From the IMG/VR virus record IMGVR_UViG_3300046787_000178, positions 1 through 24,277 of that record: 24,277 bases of DNA. One strand, written 5' to 3'. The notes beneath the pieces were generated by a model. The model did not search any database. It was not told where the DNA came from and saw nothing but the letters and a program-made list of their open reading frames with translations. The position numbers and the translations under genes were made by a program. Shown here one piece after another: positions 10,056-16,875 of this stretch (within the stretch, counting starts at the first letter, position 1; each line of letters starts with the position of its first letter). This DNA comes from a virus.

Positions 10056-11238
10056 ACACTGTTTGAAGAGCTTGTATTAAGTCTTCAATCATCCCATCAT
10101 CATGTAACGGAGTAGGTGCAAATCGCAGCCGCTCCGTTCCCACATCTACTGTAGGATAGTTGATTGCCTGTACATATATGTTATAGTCATTTAATAACGC
10201 ATCACTCATGGCCTTAGCACGTTTAGCATCGCCTACTAGTACAGGTACAATATGTGTAGTGCTATCCATTACCGGTAGTCCTGCCTTTTGCAAACGATAT
10301 TTTAATTTACGAGCACGATCCTGATGTTGCTCGCGAAGCTCAGGATGTGCTTTGAGATACTTAACAGCAGCCAATGCACCTGCACAAGTAACAGGACTCA
10401 TTGACGTAGTAAAAATAAAACCTGCGGCAATGCTACGGATAGCATCAATCACAACTGCATCGGCAGCAATATAGCCACCTTGGACTCCGTACGCCTTGCC
10501 CAGGGTTCCGTTGATTATATCAATCCTGTCTTGTAAGCCGTATTTTTCTGACTTACCACCGCCTGTGTCACCGTATAGTCCTACCGCATGTACCTCGTCC
10601 AAGTAGGTCATTGCACCGTACTTGTCCGCAAGGTCGCAGATCTCTTTCATTAAACTAACATCGCCGTCCATACTGTACACACTTTCAAATACAATGCATG
10701 GTGTCTTCTTGCACAATACAGCCGCTTGCAAACAATTTTCTAACTCAACTAAGTTATTGTGTTCAAAAATTTGTTTGTTGGCCTTACTATGATTTATACC
10801 AACAATTAAACTATTATGATTCTTGCTGTCGCTAATGAACTCAATATTAGGAATGATCTTAGCAAGTGCAATCAAAGTCCACTCGTTGGCTACATAGGCA
10901 CTGCTAAACAATAGAGAACGTTCTTTCTTGTGTAGTGTTGCTAGCTCATGCTCTAGGGCAACGTGATAGTGACTAGTGCCTGCAATGTTGCGTGTACCAC
11001 CAGATCCTGCACCTGTATGATCAAGGGCTGTATGCATAGCGTCAAGCACAACTTTGTGCTGCCCCATGCCTAAATAATCGTTGCTACACCAGTTAGTAAT
11101 GCTTTTGATGTTGTAAGGGCCGTACCACATAGCTTGCGGAAACTTACCATTTTCACGTAATATATCGTTAAACACACGATATTTGCCGTTGGCTTTTAAA
11201 TCTGTAATTAAATGCTGGAAGGGTTCTTTGTTTATCAT
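10042..11238 (-). CDS. hemA: 5-aminolevulinate synthase (PLP, Shemin pathway)
   Basis: 398 residues, full length for ALAS, which condenses glycine with succinyl-CoA to 5-aminolevulinate, the first step of haem and chlorophyll synthesis in alphaproteobacteria. Alpha-oxoamine synthase motifs are clear: Y-R-V-F and G-K-F-P-Q-A near the start, [10 protein letters not shown] (50-59), [13 protein letters not shown] (76-88) and [10 protein letters not shown] (214-223). [14 protein letters not shown] follows, with the PLP lysine at 248. The A-Y-G-V-Q-G-G-Y form separates ALAS from AONS and KBL. No broken motif is seen, so the enzyme is probably active. A GTTAAATA motif lies 7 bases before the ATG with no Shine-Dalgarno, suggesting a nearly leaderless message. 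It is the only minus-strand gene in this part. Confidence 0.95.
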   Translation of the reverse strand: MINKEPFQHLITDLKANGKYRVFNDILRENGKFPQAMWYGPYNIKSITNWCSNDYLGMGQHKVVLDAMHTALDHTGAGSGGTRNIAGTSHYHVALEHELATLHKKERSLLFSSAYVANEWTLIALAKIIPNIEFISDSKNHNSLIVGINHSKANKQIFEHNNLVELENCLQAAVLCKKTPCIVFESVYSMDGDVSLMKEICDLADKYGAMTYLDEVHAVGLYGDTGGGKSEKYGLQDRIDIINGTLGKAYGVQGGYIAADAVVIDAIRSIAAGFIFTTSMSPVTCAGALAAVKYLKAHPELREQHQDRARKLKYRLQKAGLPVMDSTTHIVPVLVGDAKRAKAMSDALLNDYNIYVQAINYPTVDVGTERLRFAPTPLHDDGMIEDLIQALQTVFNTY

Positions 11239-11245
11239 AGTGGAG

Positions 11246-11261
11246 TATTTAACGCTAAATA
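11246..11261. promoter_or_regulatory. divergent back-to-back late promoter motifs
   Basis: TATTTAACGCTAAATA contains GTTAAATA on the minus strand (11253-11246, for hemA) and GCTAAATA on the plus strand (11254-11261, for the gene at 11280). The two motifs abut and make a palindrome with perfect 6-base arms. Confidence 0.5.
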
Positions 11262-11279
11262 TTAGACTCGGGAAATAAT

Positions 11280-11579
11280 ATGAGAATACAAGATGTAATT
11301 AGGTCTGTTTTAGACATTATCGATAACGGGGCAGAAGATATGCAGCCCGATGACACACCAAGCGGATATTGTGATGACGATCTAGCACGTTTCAAACAGA
11401 TTGCAGGTATTGTTAGCGAACCTGTTGAAATGAGTGTACTAGCTAACAGCCCAAACGAGAAAGTAGCAGACATTGACGCTGTTACTGTAGATGCTGGTGG
11501 TGGAGTCAACGGTCCTAAGCATCCACATGATATACGTGTAAAAGATCCTAGCATGTATCCGAATCAACAGGAGGTCTAA
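11280..11579 (+). CDS. small acidic phage protein
   Basis: 99 residues, acidic. It begins [16 protein letters not shown], an amphipathic helix resembling the other M-R-x-x-[E/D] starts, followed by an Asp-rich stretch and a C-terminal [17 protein letters not shown]. No recognised family. It opens the 11280-13700 operon, 18 bases after a late-type motif. Its position before structural-type genes suggests a virion or head-assembly role (inference). Confidence 0.65.
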   Translation: MRIQDVIRSVLDIIDNGAEDMQPDDTPSGYCDDDLARFKQIAGIVSEPVEMSVLANSPNEKVADIDAVTVDAGGGVNGPKHPHDIRVKDPSMYPNQQEV

Positions 11580-11580
11580 T

Positions 11581-11805
11581 ATGTCAGCGAACGGAATTAG
11601 TACTCTAGCAAATAAAAAACTAAGACAAGAAGCAAAGCTAGCTCTAGCAGGACAAGATCGTACTGACCAAAACATCGTTGAACCTGGTAGATATGCAGAT
11701 ACTACTGCGGACATTACACAACTACCTACAAAATATCTAGCAGATAATAGTGTATCTGATAACGCAAACGTAGGCGGGTTAATACAGGGTAGGCCTTGGG
11801 CATAA
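11581..11805 (+). CDS. small phage protein, probable virion component
   Basis: 74 residues, polar and without Cys. The N-terminal half is helical (S-T-L-A-N-K-K-L-R-Q-E-A-K-L-A-L-A-G-Q-D-R); the rest is extended and ends V-G-G-L-I-Q-G-R-P-W-A. It has a perfect Shine-Dalgarno AGGAGG, one of the strongest in the window, which predicts abundant product. Sits between the 11280 gene and the virion-type protein at 11809. No family recognised. Confidence 0.65.
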   Translation: MSANGISTLANKKLRQEAKLALAGQDRTDQNIVEPGRYADTTADITQLPTKYLADNSVSDNANVGGLIQGRPWA

Positions 11806-11808
11806 GCT

Positions 11809-12651
11809 ATGACGATAGATGTAAACGGCCGTACAGTCAACACGACAAATTACGAACACAGTTCAGAGCCTAACCTTAACGATCTGCATAAGACCATGCA
11901 GTATAATACTGACGGCGAGCCTGAACTTAGAGTCACACTAGGGCAGACAGTTAGTAATGCCGACTGGTACTTACAAGTTGCCATGGGCAACATTACAGGT
12001 GCTACCAGTGTGTTCAAAGCAGGATTCAATCCTGCTGTAGGTTCTAGTGAAGAAAGTTTATGGTCGCATAGTGAATTGTATCCTTGGGCAAGTTGGGAAG
12101 CAGGCGGCACACTAAGTTGTGTCAGTAGTTCAGCAAGTGATCTTGGACAACTACACATAACAGGATTAAAGACCAGCGATTGGACTGAAACAACTGAGAT
12201 CGTAACCTTAACTGGATTAACACCAGCAGTCACTACTACAAGTTTCATCCGAGTTAACAATGTTCATTATTTTCACACCGCAACAAATGTTGGTGAGATA
12301 CATGTGAACCGCAATGGCGCATGTGTTGCACACATTAGTCCAGATAACGGTCAAGGACAAATGGCACAATATACCGTGCCGGCAGGCAAGACAGCATTTA
12401 TTCTATCAGGTAACTCTAACATAGGTAAAGGCAATGACGGAACAGGCAAGTTTAAATATAGATTATACGGCAGTAACTTTCAAACAGCAATGACATACAT
12501 GTTGTTTCAATCTACATTTAACTATGATTTTAAAGCACCTTTGATGTTACCAGAAAAGACTGATTTGGATGTAACACTCGTAGCATCGAACTCTAATACA
12601 CCTACTAGTTGCAACTATAGTTTGATACTGATAGATAACACGGTAATATAA
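11809..12651 (+). CDS. beta-rich virion-type protein (conserved in marine phages)
   Basis: 280 residues, beta-rich, without signal peptide. The pattern S-V-F-K-A-G-F-N-P-A-V near residue 68, L-Y-P-W-A-S-W, E-I-V-T-L-T-G-L-T-P-A-V-T-T, F-I-R-V-N-N-V and Y-T-V-P-A-G-K-T-A-F resembles a widespread structural protein of marine podo- and myoviruses. I infer from this that it is a head-fibre, decoration or tail-spike-like component. The match is from memory of the motif order and cannot be verified here. It follows the previous gene by three bases. Confidence 0.6.
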   Translation: MTIDVNGRTVNTTNYEHSSEPNLNDLHKTMQYNTDGEPELRVTLGQTVSNADWYLQVAMGNITGATSVFKAGFNPAVGSSEESLWSHSELYPWASWEAGGTLSCVSSSASDLGQLHITGLKTSDWTETTEIVTLTGLTPAVTTTSFIRVNNVHYFHTATNVGEIHVNRNGACVAHISPDNGQGQMAQYTVPAGKTAFILSGNSNIGKGNDGTGKFKYRLYGSNFQTAMTYMLFQSTFNYDFKAPLMLPEKTDLDVTLVASNSNTPTSCNYSLILIDNTVI

Positions 12652-12652
12652 A

Positions 12653-13057
12653 ATGACCTACAGAAAATATATCAACATCGTAGAAGCAGCCAACAAGGGC
12701 TGTCCTATTGCTACACACGACTTAGAAGTTAATGTCAAGAATAGACAAGTTGCTATAGACAAACATCACTACGGTCCTGCCAATCCTGACGAGTCAGGCG
12801 CCTACTGGAAAGATGCAGCCAAGCAATGGGGCATCGATGAAAAGACTGCAAAGACTATGAAGTGTGAAAACTGTGCGGCATTCAACATCACAGATGCAAT
12901 GTATGACTGCATACATGACGGTATGGGCAAAGAGGCATTTGAAGCAGAGAAGACTCGTGAAGCAGCAGACTTGGGTTACTGCAATCTACTGCACTTCAAA
13001 TGTGCAGGAACTCGCAGTTGTGAGTTGTGGGTCACTGGTGGTCCTATTGTAAAATAA
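12653..13057 (+). CDS. cysteine-rich conserved phage protein, possible HiPIP-like iron-sulfur protein
   Basis: 134 residues. The C-terminal half has ordered cysteines: K-C-E-N-C-A-A-F, then M-Y-D-C-I, G-Y-C, F-K-C-A-G-T-R-S-C-E-L-W, ending V-T-G-G-P-I. The middle (V-N-V-K-N-R-Q-V-A-I-D-K-x-x-Y-G-P-x-N-P) is typical of the same group. Phages of many hosts carry this protein, sometimes annotated as high-potential iron-sulfur-like because of the C-x2-C and later Cys. Cluster binding is plausible but not shown. The start M-T-Y-R-K-Y-I-N-I-V-E-A-A is similar to the T4 internal-protein start followed by I-x-E|A. Confidence 0.7.
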   Translation: MTYRKYINIVEAANKGCPIATHDLEVNVKNRQVAIDKHHYGPANPDESGAYWKDAAKQWGIDEKTAKTMKCENCAAFNITDAMYDCIHDGMGKEAFEAEKTREAADLGYCNLLHFKCAGTRSCELWVTGGPIVK

Positions 13058-13058
13058 A

Positions 13059-13700
13059 ATGTCTCTAGTTACACTCACTGATAACAGATTAGACCCCAAT
13101 GGCTACTGGACCTTGCCTATAGCTAAACTTGTTTACATACCTACTATAGAGGATCTTGCCTTGTTCGATCAAAACGGTTATGACTTAACTGTACTTGAAC
13201 AACACTTTGCCTACGGCAACTGGGCTAAACCTAAGCGTCACAGAGAACACATACGTGCCATTAAACAAGATTGGTTTACGCAAGAAGATCGTGTAGAAGG
13301 TGCTCACCTAAATCACAGCTTGTTATTTGAACGCAAAGCCTACGCAGGCGCTGCCTTAGATGAACTAAAGTTCTGGGCCAAGACTAATCCCTTGGTCAAT
13401 AAACTAATTGCCTTACGCCCTAAGTGGGGATTAGACTTCAGTATGGATTATGTAGATCGTCAAGGTAACGCCTTTGAAGTACTACACTGGGAATATGACG
13501 GGTTTGACTATGATGAAGTACAGGTCCGCAAACTACAGGTACAGGCTAAGTTTGCTACTATAGATTGGGACGAAGCAGGCGAACAAATACTCAAACACAA
13601 AGACCAGTGGCATAACCTAGACTTCTTTGAACAGAGCGATTGGAAATGCAATTACTTTGGTATACCTCGTGAACGTTTTAAGATGGTAGCGTGGTCATAG
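13059..13700 (+). CDS. conserved phage protein of unknown function
   Basis: 213 residues, no signal peptide or membrane segment, rich in Trp, Tyr and Asp. The C-terminal 90 residues contain repeated aromatic-acidic stretches (H-W-E-Y-D-G-F-D-Y-D-E-V, A-T-I-D-W-D-E-A, F-E-Q-S-D-W-K). I do not recognise a family. It starts one base after the preceding stop and ends just before a strong terminator, so it closes the operon that begins at 11280. Confidence 0.7.
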   Translation: MSLVTLTDNRLDPNGYWTLPIAKLVYIPTIEDLALFDQNGYDLTVLEQHFAYGNWAKPKRHREHIRAIKQDWFTQEDRVEGAHLNHSLLFERKAYAGAALDELKFWAKTNPLVNKLIALRPKWGLDFSMDYVDRQGNAFEVLHWEYDGFDYDEVQVRKLQVQAKFATIDWDEAGEQILKHKDQWHNLDFFEQSDWKCNYFGIPRERFKMVAWS

Positions 13701-13725
13701 AAAAAGGACTCTAAGAGTCCTTTTT
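13701..13725. terminator. bidirectional rho-independent terminator
   Basis: AAAAAGGACTC and GAGTCCTTTTT form an 11-base perfect stem around the loop TAA. The A and T runs flank the GC part symmetrically, so it should stop plus-strand transcription from 13700 and minus-strand transcription from 13780. Confidence 0.85.
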
Positions 13726-13779
13726 CGTTTCGTAACATATAATATATAACCGCTATGCGGATAACTTTCTAAATAATTT

Positions 13780-14052
13780 TTATTTCTTAGCAGGAAGGCC
13801 GCTGTTAACAAATGCGTACATCTTTTCAGCAGCTTCGAGAACTTTGTCCAGGCCTGGATAATCTGGCATACCTACCGAAGTAACAATTTGTCCAGTCTTT
13901 TCGTCCTTGGCCGCAGTCATTTGCCAACCTGCAAACTTAACTTGAAACTCATTGTTGACCTGATCCTTTGCCATTGCTAAGATGTCTGTACGGATTTCGT
14001 AACCGTTCTTATTGAATTTAACTTCTGGTAGTTTTGGTGTGTATTCTGACAT
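13780..14052 (-). CDS. small phage protein next to phasin-like gene
   Basis: 90 residues from the ATG at 14052, chosen because it has AGGA at good spacing; longer in-frame extensions run through the neighbouring gene. The protein begins M-S-E-Y-T-P-K-L-P-E-V-K-F, then a mixed alpha/beta segment (N-G-Y-E-I-R-T-D-I-L-A-M-A-K, F-Q-V-K-F-A-G-W-Q) and a C-terminal helix V-L-E-A-A-E-K-M-Y-A-F-V. No family recognised. It forms a pair with the phasin-like gene 19 bases upstream. Confidence 0.65.
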   Translation of the reverse strand: MSEYTPKLPEVKFNKNGYEIRTDILAMAKDQVNNEFQVKFAGWQMTAAKDEKTGQIVTSVGMPDYPGLDKVLEAAEKMYAFVNSGLPAKK

Positions 14053-14071
14053 AATATTTTCCTGTGTGTGT

Positions 14072-14296
14072 TTATTTTGTGTAAGCTGGAACAAATGACT
14101 TAAATGTGTCAGTTGTTTGCTTAGTAAATGCTTGAGCAATGGCCAAACTTGCTTCAACTGACGTCTTAGCTGCCGCAGCTTGAGCATCGATAAGTTTGTT
14201 TAGTTCTGCTTTGAACTTTGCGTCAGTAACGAATGTATTGACGATTTGCTTTTTGCCGTTCTGAATAGAATCGATGATTGCGTTGTGTGTAAACAT
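14072..14296 (-). CDS. phasin-like small helical protein
   Basis: 74 residues from ATG 14296, with AAGGAG eight bases upstream. The protein is one long amphipathic helix pair rich in Ala and Thr (L-I-D-A-Q-A-A-A-A-K-T-S-V-E-A-S-L-A-I-A-Q-A-F), ending T-D-T-F-K-S-F-V. This composition is that of phasins, which coat polyhydroxyalkanoate granules, and similar small phasin-like proteins occur in marine phages. True phasins are longer, so function is open. A late-type motif and a 5'-end hairpin precede it, suggesting high expression. Confidence 0.6.
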   Translation of the reverse strand: MFTHNAIIDSIQNGKKQIVNTFVTDAKFKAELNKLIDAQAAAAKTSVEASLAIAQAFTKQTTDTFKSFVPAYTK

Positions 14297-14325
14297 ATTT
14301 TTCTCCTTGTGTGTGTATGTTTTAA

Positions 14326-14340
14326 ACAGCATCTTGCTGT
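14326..14340 (-). promoter_or_regulatory. 5'-terminal mRNA hairpin of the phasin-like gene
   Basis: ACAGCA and TGCTGT pair as a 6-base stem with a 3-base loop. With the minus-strand late motif at 14353-14346, the first transcribed base predicted by T4 late spacing is 14340, the first base of this stem. Such hairpins commonly stabilise mRNA. Confidence 0.45.
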
Positions 14341-14345
14341 CTATA

Positions 14346-14353
14346 TATTTATT
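14346..14353 (-). promoter_or_regulatory. late-promoter-like motif AATAAATA (minus strand)
   Basis: Minus-strand AATAAATA, 49 bases before the phasin-like start, in the 66-base gap behind the GNAT gene. Confidence 0.5.
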
Positions 14354-14362
14354 ATACAGATG

Positions 14363-14926
14363 TTAGTCTGTACTGTAAAGTGATTTGACAAAGTTTCTCT
14401 GCACTTTGCCTAAGTGATCTATCTTGGCCATATTGCTTTCAACTACTTCGTGCATCACACTGCCAGCAGTTGGTTCGGGTATGGCAATATTAGCAAAGGT
14501 TTCCCCACCGTCATTGATTAATACACCGTGTTTACCGGCTAGCTTCTTAATAGCAGTGTTAGTGCTCAAACACACCATACAGCCGCCTTTGATATTACGG
14601 TTCTGACACCATTCAATGCATCTGCCCATTAGGCTACTGCCCATTCCTTGCTTCCTATAAGGTGTTAAAACACTAAAAGCAAGTTCAGTTTCATTGCCTT
14701 CTAGGCTTATGTGTCCAGCAGCAACTACATTGAGATTTTCGTCCTCAATTACGAAAAGTTTATGTTCTCGGGGGTTGGCTTCAAATCGATCACAGAGTTG
14801 ATTTATAACCTCGTCGCTGACCATGAAGCCGAATCTAGTATACCTGCTTTCTCCATCAAGGGATAATAGATGTTTTCGATATCTATTATATTCAAGAGGT
14901 TGAAGACGATAAACTAAATGTGCCAT
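14363..14926 (-). CDS. GNAT-family N-acetyltransferase
   Basis: 187 residues. The acetyl-CoA-binding motif A is visible in the middle: E-L-A-F-S-V-L-T-P-Y-R-K-Q-G-M-G-S-S-L, with the R/Q-x-x-G-x-G/A signature, followed by a helix (M-G-R-C-I-E-W-C) and a beta strand (G-C-M-V-C-L-S-T-N-T-A). The acceptor substrate is unknown; GNAT enzymes acetylate small amines, tRNA, peptides or antibiotics. It is the third gene of the minus-strand group and starts two bases after the preceding 33-residue ORF. Confidence 0.85.
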   Translation of the reverse strand: MAHLVYRLQPLEYNRYRKHLLSLDGESRYTRFGFMVSDEVINQLCDRFEANPREHKLFVIEDENLNVVAAGHISLEGNETELAFSVLTPYRKQGMGSSLMGRCIEWCQNRNIKGGCMVCLSTNTAIKKLAGKHGVLINDGGETFANIAIPEPTAGSVMHEVVESNMAKIDHLGKVQRNFVKSLYSTD

Positions 14927-14927
14927 A

Positions 14928-15029
14928 TCAATACCACATGCTGTAGCCCTGGCGTTTCATACGTGCTTGTTTAGCTTCTGCTATATCAACTAGCACTTCC
15001 CAAATAAAAGTTGTTATACGTGTAATCAT
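14928..15029 (-). CDS. 33-residue miniprotein
   Basis: Minus-strand ATG at 15029-15027 to TGA at 14930-14928 gives 33 residues: M-I-T-R-I-T-T-F-I-W-E-V-L-V-D-I-A-E-A-K, then basic Q-A-R-M-K-R-Q-G-Y-S-M-W-Y. It is an amphipathic or membrane-associated helix with a basic, aromatic tail. The start overlaps the upstream stop as ATGA, with GAGG at good spacing, and the stop is one base from the GNAT start. That arrangement makes a real gene likely. Function unknown. Confidence 0.55.
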   Translation of the reverse strand: MITRITTFIWEVLVDIAEAKQARMKRQGYSMWY

Positions 15030-15208
15030 AATGGCCATCCTCTGTGTGTTGTATTTTTATCAAACTGGCGTGTCCAGTGTTCAATTTCAGCTACGCTTGA
15101 TGGGCGTTTCGAAACGATATACTTCTCCAACTCACTTCCATAAGTAGTTGGTTGTTCAACTCTTTTGAGTTGTTTGCTAATATATGCTATCATTGTTGTA
15201 AGTAACAT
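15026..15208 (-). CDS. small DUF3563-like protein
   Basis: 60 residues with an N-terminal hydrophobic helix (L-L-T-T-M-I-A-Y-I-S-K-Q-L) and a C-terminal segment S-E-L-E-K-Y-I-V-S-K-R-P-S-S-V-A-E-I-E-H-W-T-R-Q-F. This resembles the short DUF3563 family of proteobacteria and phages, in which an E-x-Y-L/I and an acidic/Trp/Arg C-terminus recur. First gene of the minus-strand group, with its own late-type motif upstream. Confidence 0.6.
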   Translation of the reverse strand: MLLTTMIAYISKQLKRVEQPTTYGSELEKYIVSKRPSSVAEIEHWTRQFDKNTTHRGWPL

Positions 15209-15250
15209 TGTGTGTCCTTTGTGTTGTAGTACTCATGGTTTCTACTAATA

Positions 15251-15258
15251 TATTTAGC
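15251..15258 (-). promoter_or_regulatory. late-promoter-like motif GCTAAATA (minus strand)
   Basis: Minus-strand GCTAAATA, 42 bases before the start at 15208. With the plus-strand motif at 15304-15311 it makes the 15209-15333 gap a divergent promoter region. Confidence 0.45.
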
Positions 15259-15303
15259 ATACAAATGTTGCGTTGCACAAAAAGTATTTCGCCAATCAAA
15301 AAG

Positions 15304-15311
15304 GTTAAATA
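15304..15311 (+). promoter_or_regulatory. late-promoter-like motif GTTAAATA
   Basis: 22 bases before the start at 15334; it drives the 15334-18020 operon if functional. Confidence 0.5.
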
Positions 15312-15333
15312 TACAAAAGAATTAGAGGATTAT

Positions 15334-15591
15334 ATGCGTAAAAGCACTAGGTCAATATTACAAGAATTAAGCGATTTGGGTATTAGCCGCGACAAAGATC
15401 AAGTTATTGAAAGTCGCGGAGCAAACCTAATTGAAAGTGCGATCAACTTACTATCTCTAATTCGCGAACAGTACGATGTAGAGACAGCAGCAGAATTAGA
15501 GCGCCGATTCGTTAATGCTATCCGTACTAGCGAGCCTGCCAAGTTTAAACGTGGCATGAAGAAGATACAGGAAAGCAAGAACAATGAGTAA
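15334..15591 (+). CDS. conserved small phage protein
   Basis: 85 residues. The start at 15334 was chosen because AGAGG lies five bases before it and a late-type motif 22 bases before it; the open frame extends upstream to 15208, but that part would lie in the divergent promoter region. The protein is helical: R-S-I-L-Q-E-L-S-D-L-G, I-E-S-R-G-A-N-L-I-E-S-A-I-N-L-L, then E-L-E-R-R-F-V-N-A-I-R and K-F-K-R-G-M-K-K-I. No enzyme motif. Its stop overlaps the next start by eight bases. Confidence 0.7.
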   Translation: MRKSTRSILQELSDLGISRDKDQVIESRGANLIESAINLLSLIREQYDVETAAELERRFVNAIRTSEPAKFKRGMKKIQESKNNE

Positions 15592-16324
15592 GAACGTTAT
15601 TTTTCCCGATACAAAGGAATATGATCAAAAGCTAGCTCCAGACATGAAAGCTAAGATGGATAACATCTTAAATCCATTAGGGCTAAACAGCGTAGCTATC
15701 GGCAGTGCTCATACTCCTAGTCCTGGAGAAATGAGCGGCGACTTAGATCTACAAGTAGACCTAGACGAAGTTAAGGCTAAGTTTAAAACAGACGACGACA
15801 AGGCAGCACGTAAGGCACTTGCACAGTTTGTACAGGATCGTGGATTTCAAGTACGACAAGCTGGTGTAAACGTATTTGTACGTTTGCCGATGGGTGATGA
15901 TTTTTACCAAGTTGATTTAGAAACAATTCCTAACGTGGCCAAAGTTAGCCGCTATCACCAACACAAGATTCCTAAGGGATCTGCATATAAAGGCGTGGGC
16001 AAACAGTTAATGATTGCAAGTCTAGCCAAACAAATGGGCTATGTTTACAGCGCATGGCAAGGCTTGTTTGCTCGTACACCTGAGAACAAGAAAGGTGAGC
16101 TAGTCGCAGACGACTGGGACGAGATTGCAAAAGTGTTGCTAGGGCCCGACGCAACTGGTGATAACTTAGATAGCGTAGAAGCTATCATGGCTAGCTTGCC
16201 ACAAGACCAAGCACAGGCATTGTTAGTACACGTTAAACAAGATAAGAACTGGGCAGAACGCACACCTAAGCAGCCAGTTGGAACTAACGAATGGTTCCGT
16301 AACATGATGAACAAATTAACATGA
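15584..16324 (+). CDS. nucleotidyltransferase-fold protein
   Basis: 246 residues. The N-terminal half has the nucleotidyltransferase (polymerase beta-like) signature: Gly40-Ser41 in V-A-I-G-S-A, a paired acidic motif G-D-L-D-L-Q-V-D (Asp53, Asp55), and a third acidic strand F-Y-Q-V-D-L-E (Asp111). The insert between GS and DxD (H-T-P-S-P-G-E-M-S) is longer than in MNT enzymes. It should transfer a nucleotide to an unknown acceptor such as tRNA, protein or small molecule. It shares an operon with a KxDG ligase-like gene, and a second NTase lies at 19635. Confidence 0.7.
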   Translation: MSKNVIFPDTKEYDQKLAPDMKAKMDNILNPLGLNSVAIGSAHTPSPGEMSGDLDLQVDLDEVKAKFKTDDDKAARKALAQFVQDRGFQVRQAGVNVFVRLPMGDDFYQVDLETIPNVAKVSRYHQHKIPKGSAYKGVGKQLMIASLAKQMGYVYSAWQGLFARTPENKKGELVADDWDEIAKVLLGPDATGDNLDSVEAIMASLPQDQAQALLVHVKQDKNWAERTPKQPVGTNEWFRNMMNKLT

Positions 16325-16875
16325 GGGCTAGTGAGTTCATAACAGAGCTACATCTCAATAAGAGTAATTGGGAAGTAATCATTTCCAATGCAGATAAACA
16401 TGAAGTTGGTGACGATCTAGTTAGTCTAGTTACTACGGCATACAGTAACACACCACAGGGCAGTTTTGTTAACAGTCTCAAGGATGTAATCCCTAGTGAT
16501 TGGAACGTAATTGATTTCGACCAAGATCCAGATGTAGATGCTACTATATTTTATAGAGGACCACGCGGTGGGGAAAATTGGGTAGGGCATAAAATACAAG
16601 GGTTAGGGCACGATGGGACCAGAGAAGGCAAAGACCGTGCGCTGGCCAAAATGCAGGACTTATTACTAAGCGATGGATGGTGGATAGAATCTAGTGATGC
16701 AATGCGAGCAGTTCTAAAAAAATTAAATGTACCGGCAGTTACAGATCATAAGTTATTGCAACGATTGTTTAACGATCCAAATTTACAAATGTTGGATAGA
16801 GATACATATTCAAGAACACTACAAGGCGGAGTAACCGTTACTGAAACCGTATTCGGAGATCCAAAAATAAAATGA
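16321..16875 (+). CDS. MRASEF protein of unknown function
   Basis: 184 residues, starting MRASEFITELHLNK and overlapping both neighbours as ATGA. Middle section is D-P-D-V-D-A-T-I-F-Y-R-G-P-R-G-G-E-N-W-V-G-H-K-I-Q-G-L-G-H-D-G-T, then a helix rich in charged residues. The G-H-D-G-T-R-E-G-K-D-R-A-L-A-K-M stretch suggests a nucleotide- or phosphate-binding turn, but I recognise no family. The gene sits between an NTase and the ligase-like gene, which implies work in the same process. Confidence 0.7.
   Translation: MRASEFITELHLNKSNWEVIISNADKHEVGDDLVSLVTTAYSNTPQGSFVNSLKDVIPSDWNVIDFDQDPDVDATIFYRGPRGGENWVGHKIQGLGHDGTREGKDRALAKMQDLLLSDGWWIESSDAMRAVLKKLNVPAVTDHKLLQRLFNDPNLQMLDRDTYSRTLQGGVTVTETVFGDPKIK

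Noticed and set aside
13751-13761. CCGC-TAT-GCGG hairpin after the 13701-13725 terminator.
   Set aside because: Only four base pairs and no T run; too weak to call.
13768-13775. Plus-strand TCTAAATA that would drive an antisense RNA into the 13780-14296 genes.
   Set aside because: No plus-strand gene follows and the six-base core is common in AT-rich DNA; chance is as likely.
15209-15333. Upstream extension of the 15334 gene to 15208.
   Set aside because: The added residues lack similarity to a domain and would cover two divergent promoter motifs; the 15334 start has a Shine-Dalgarno.
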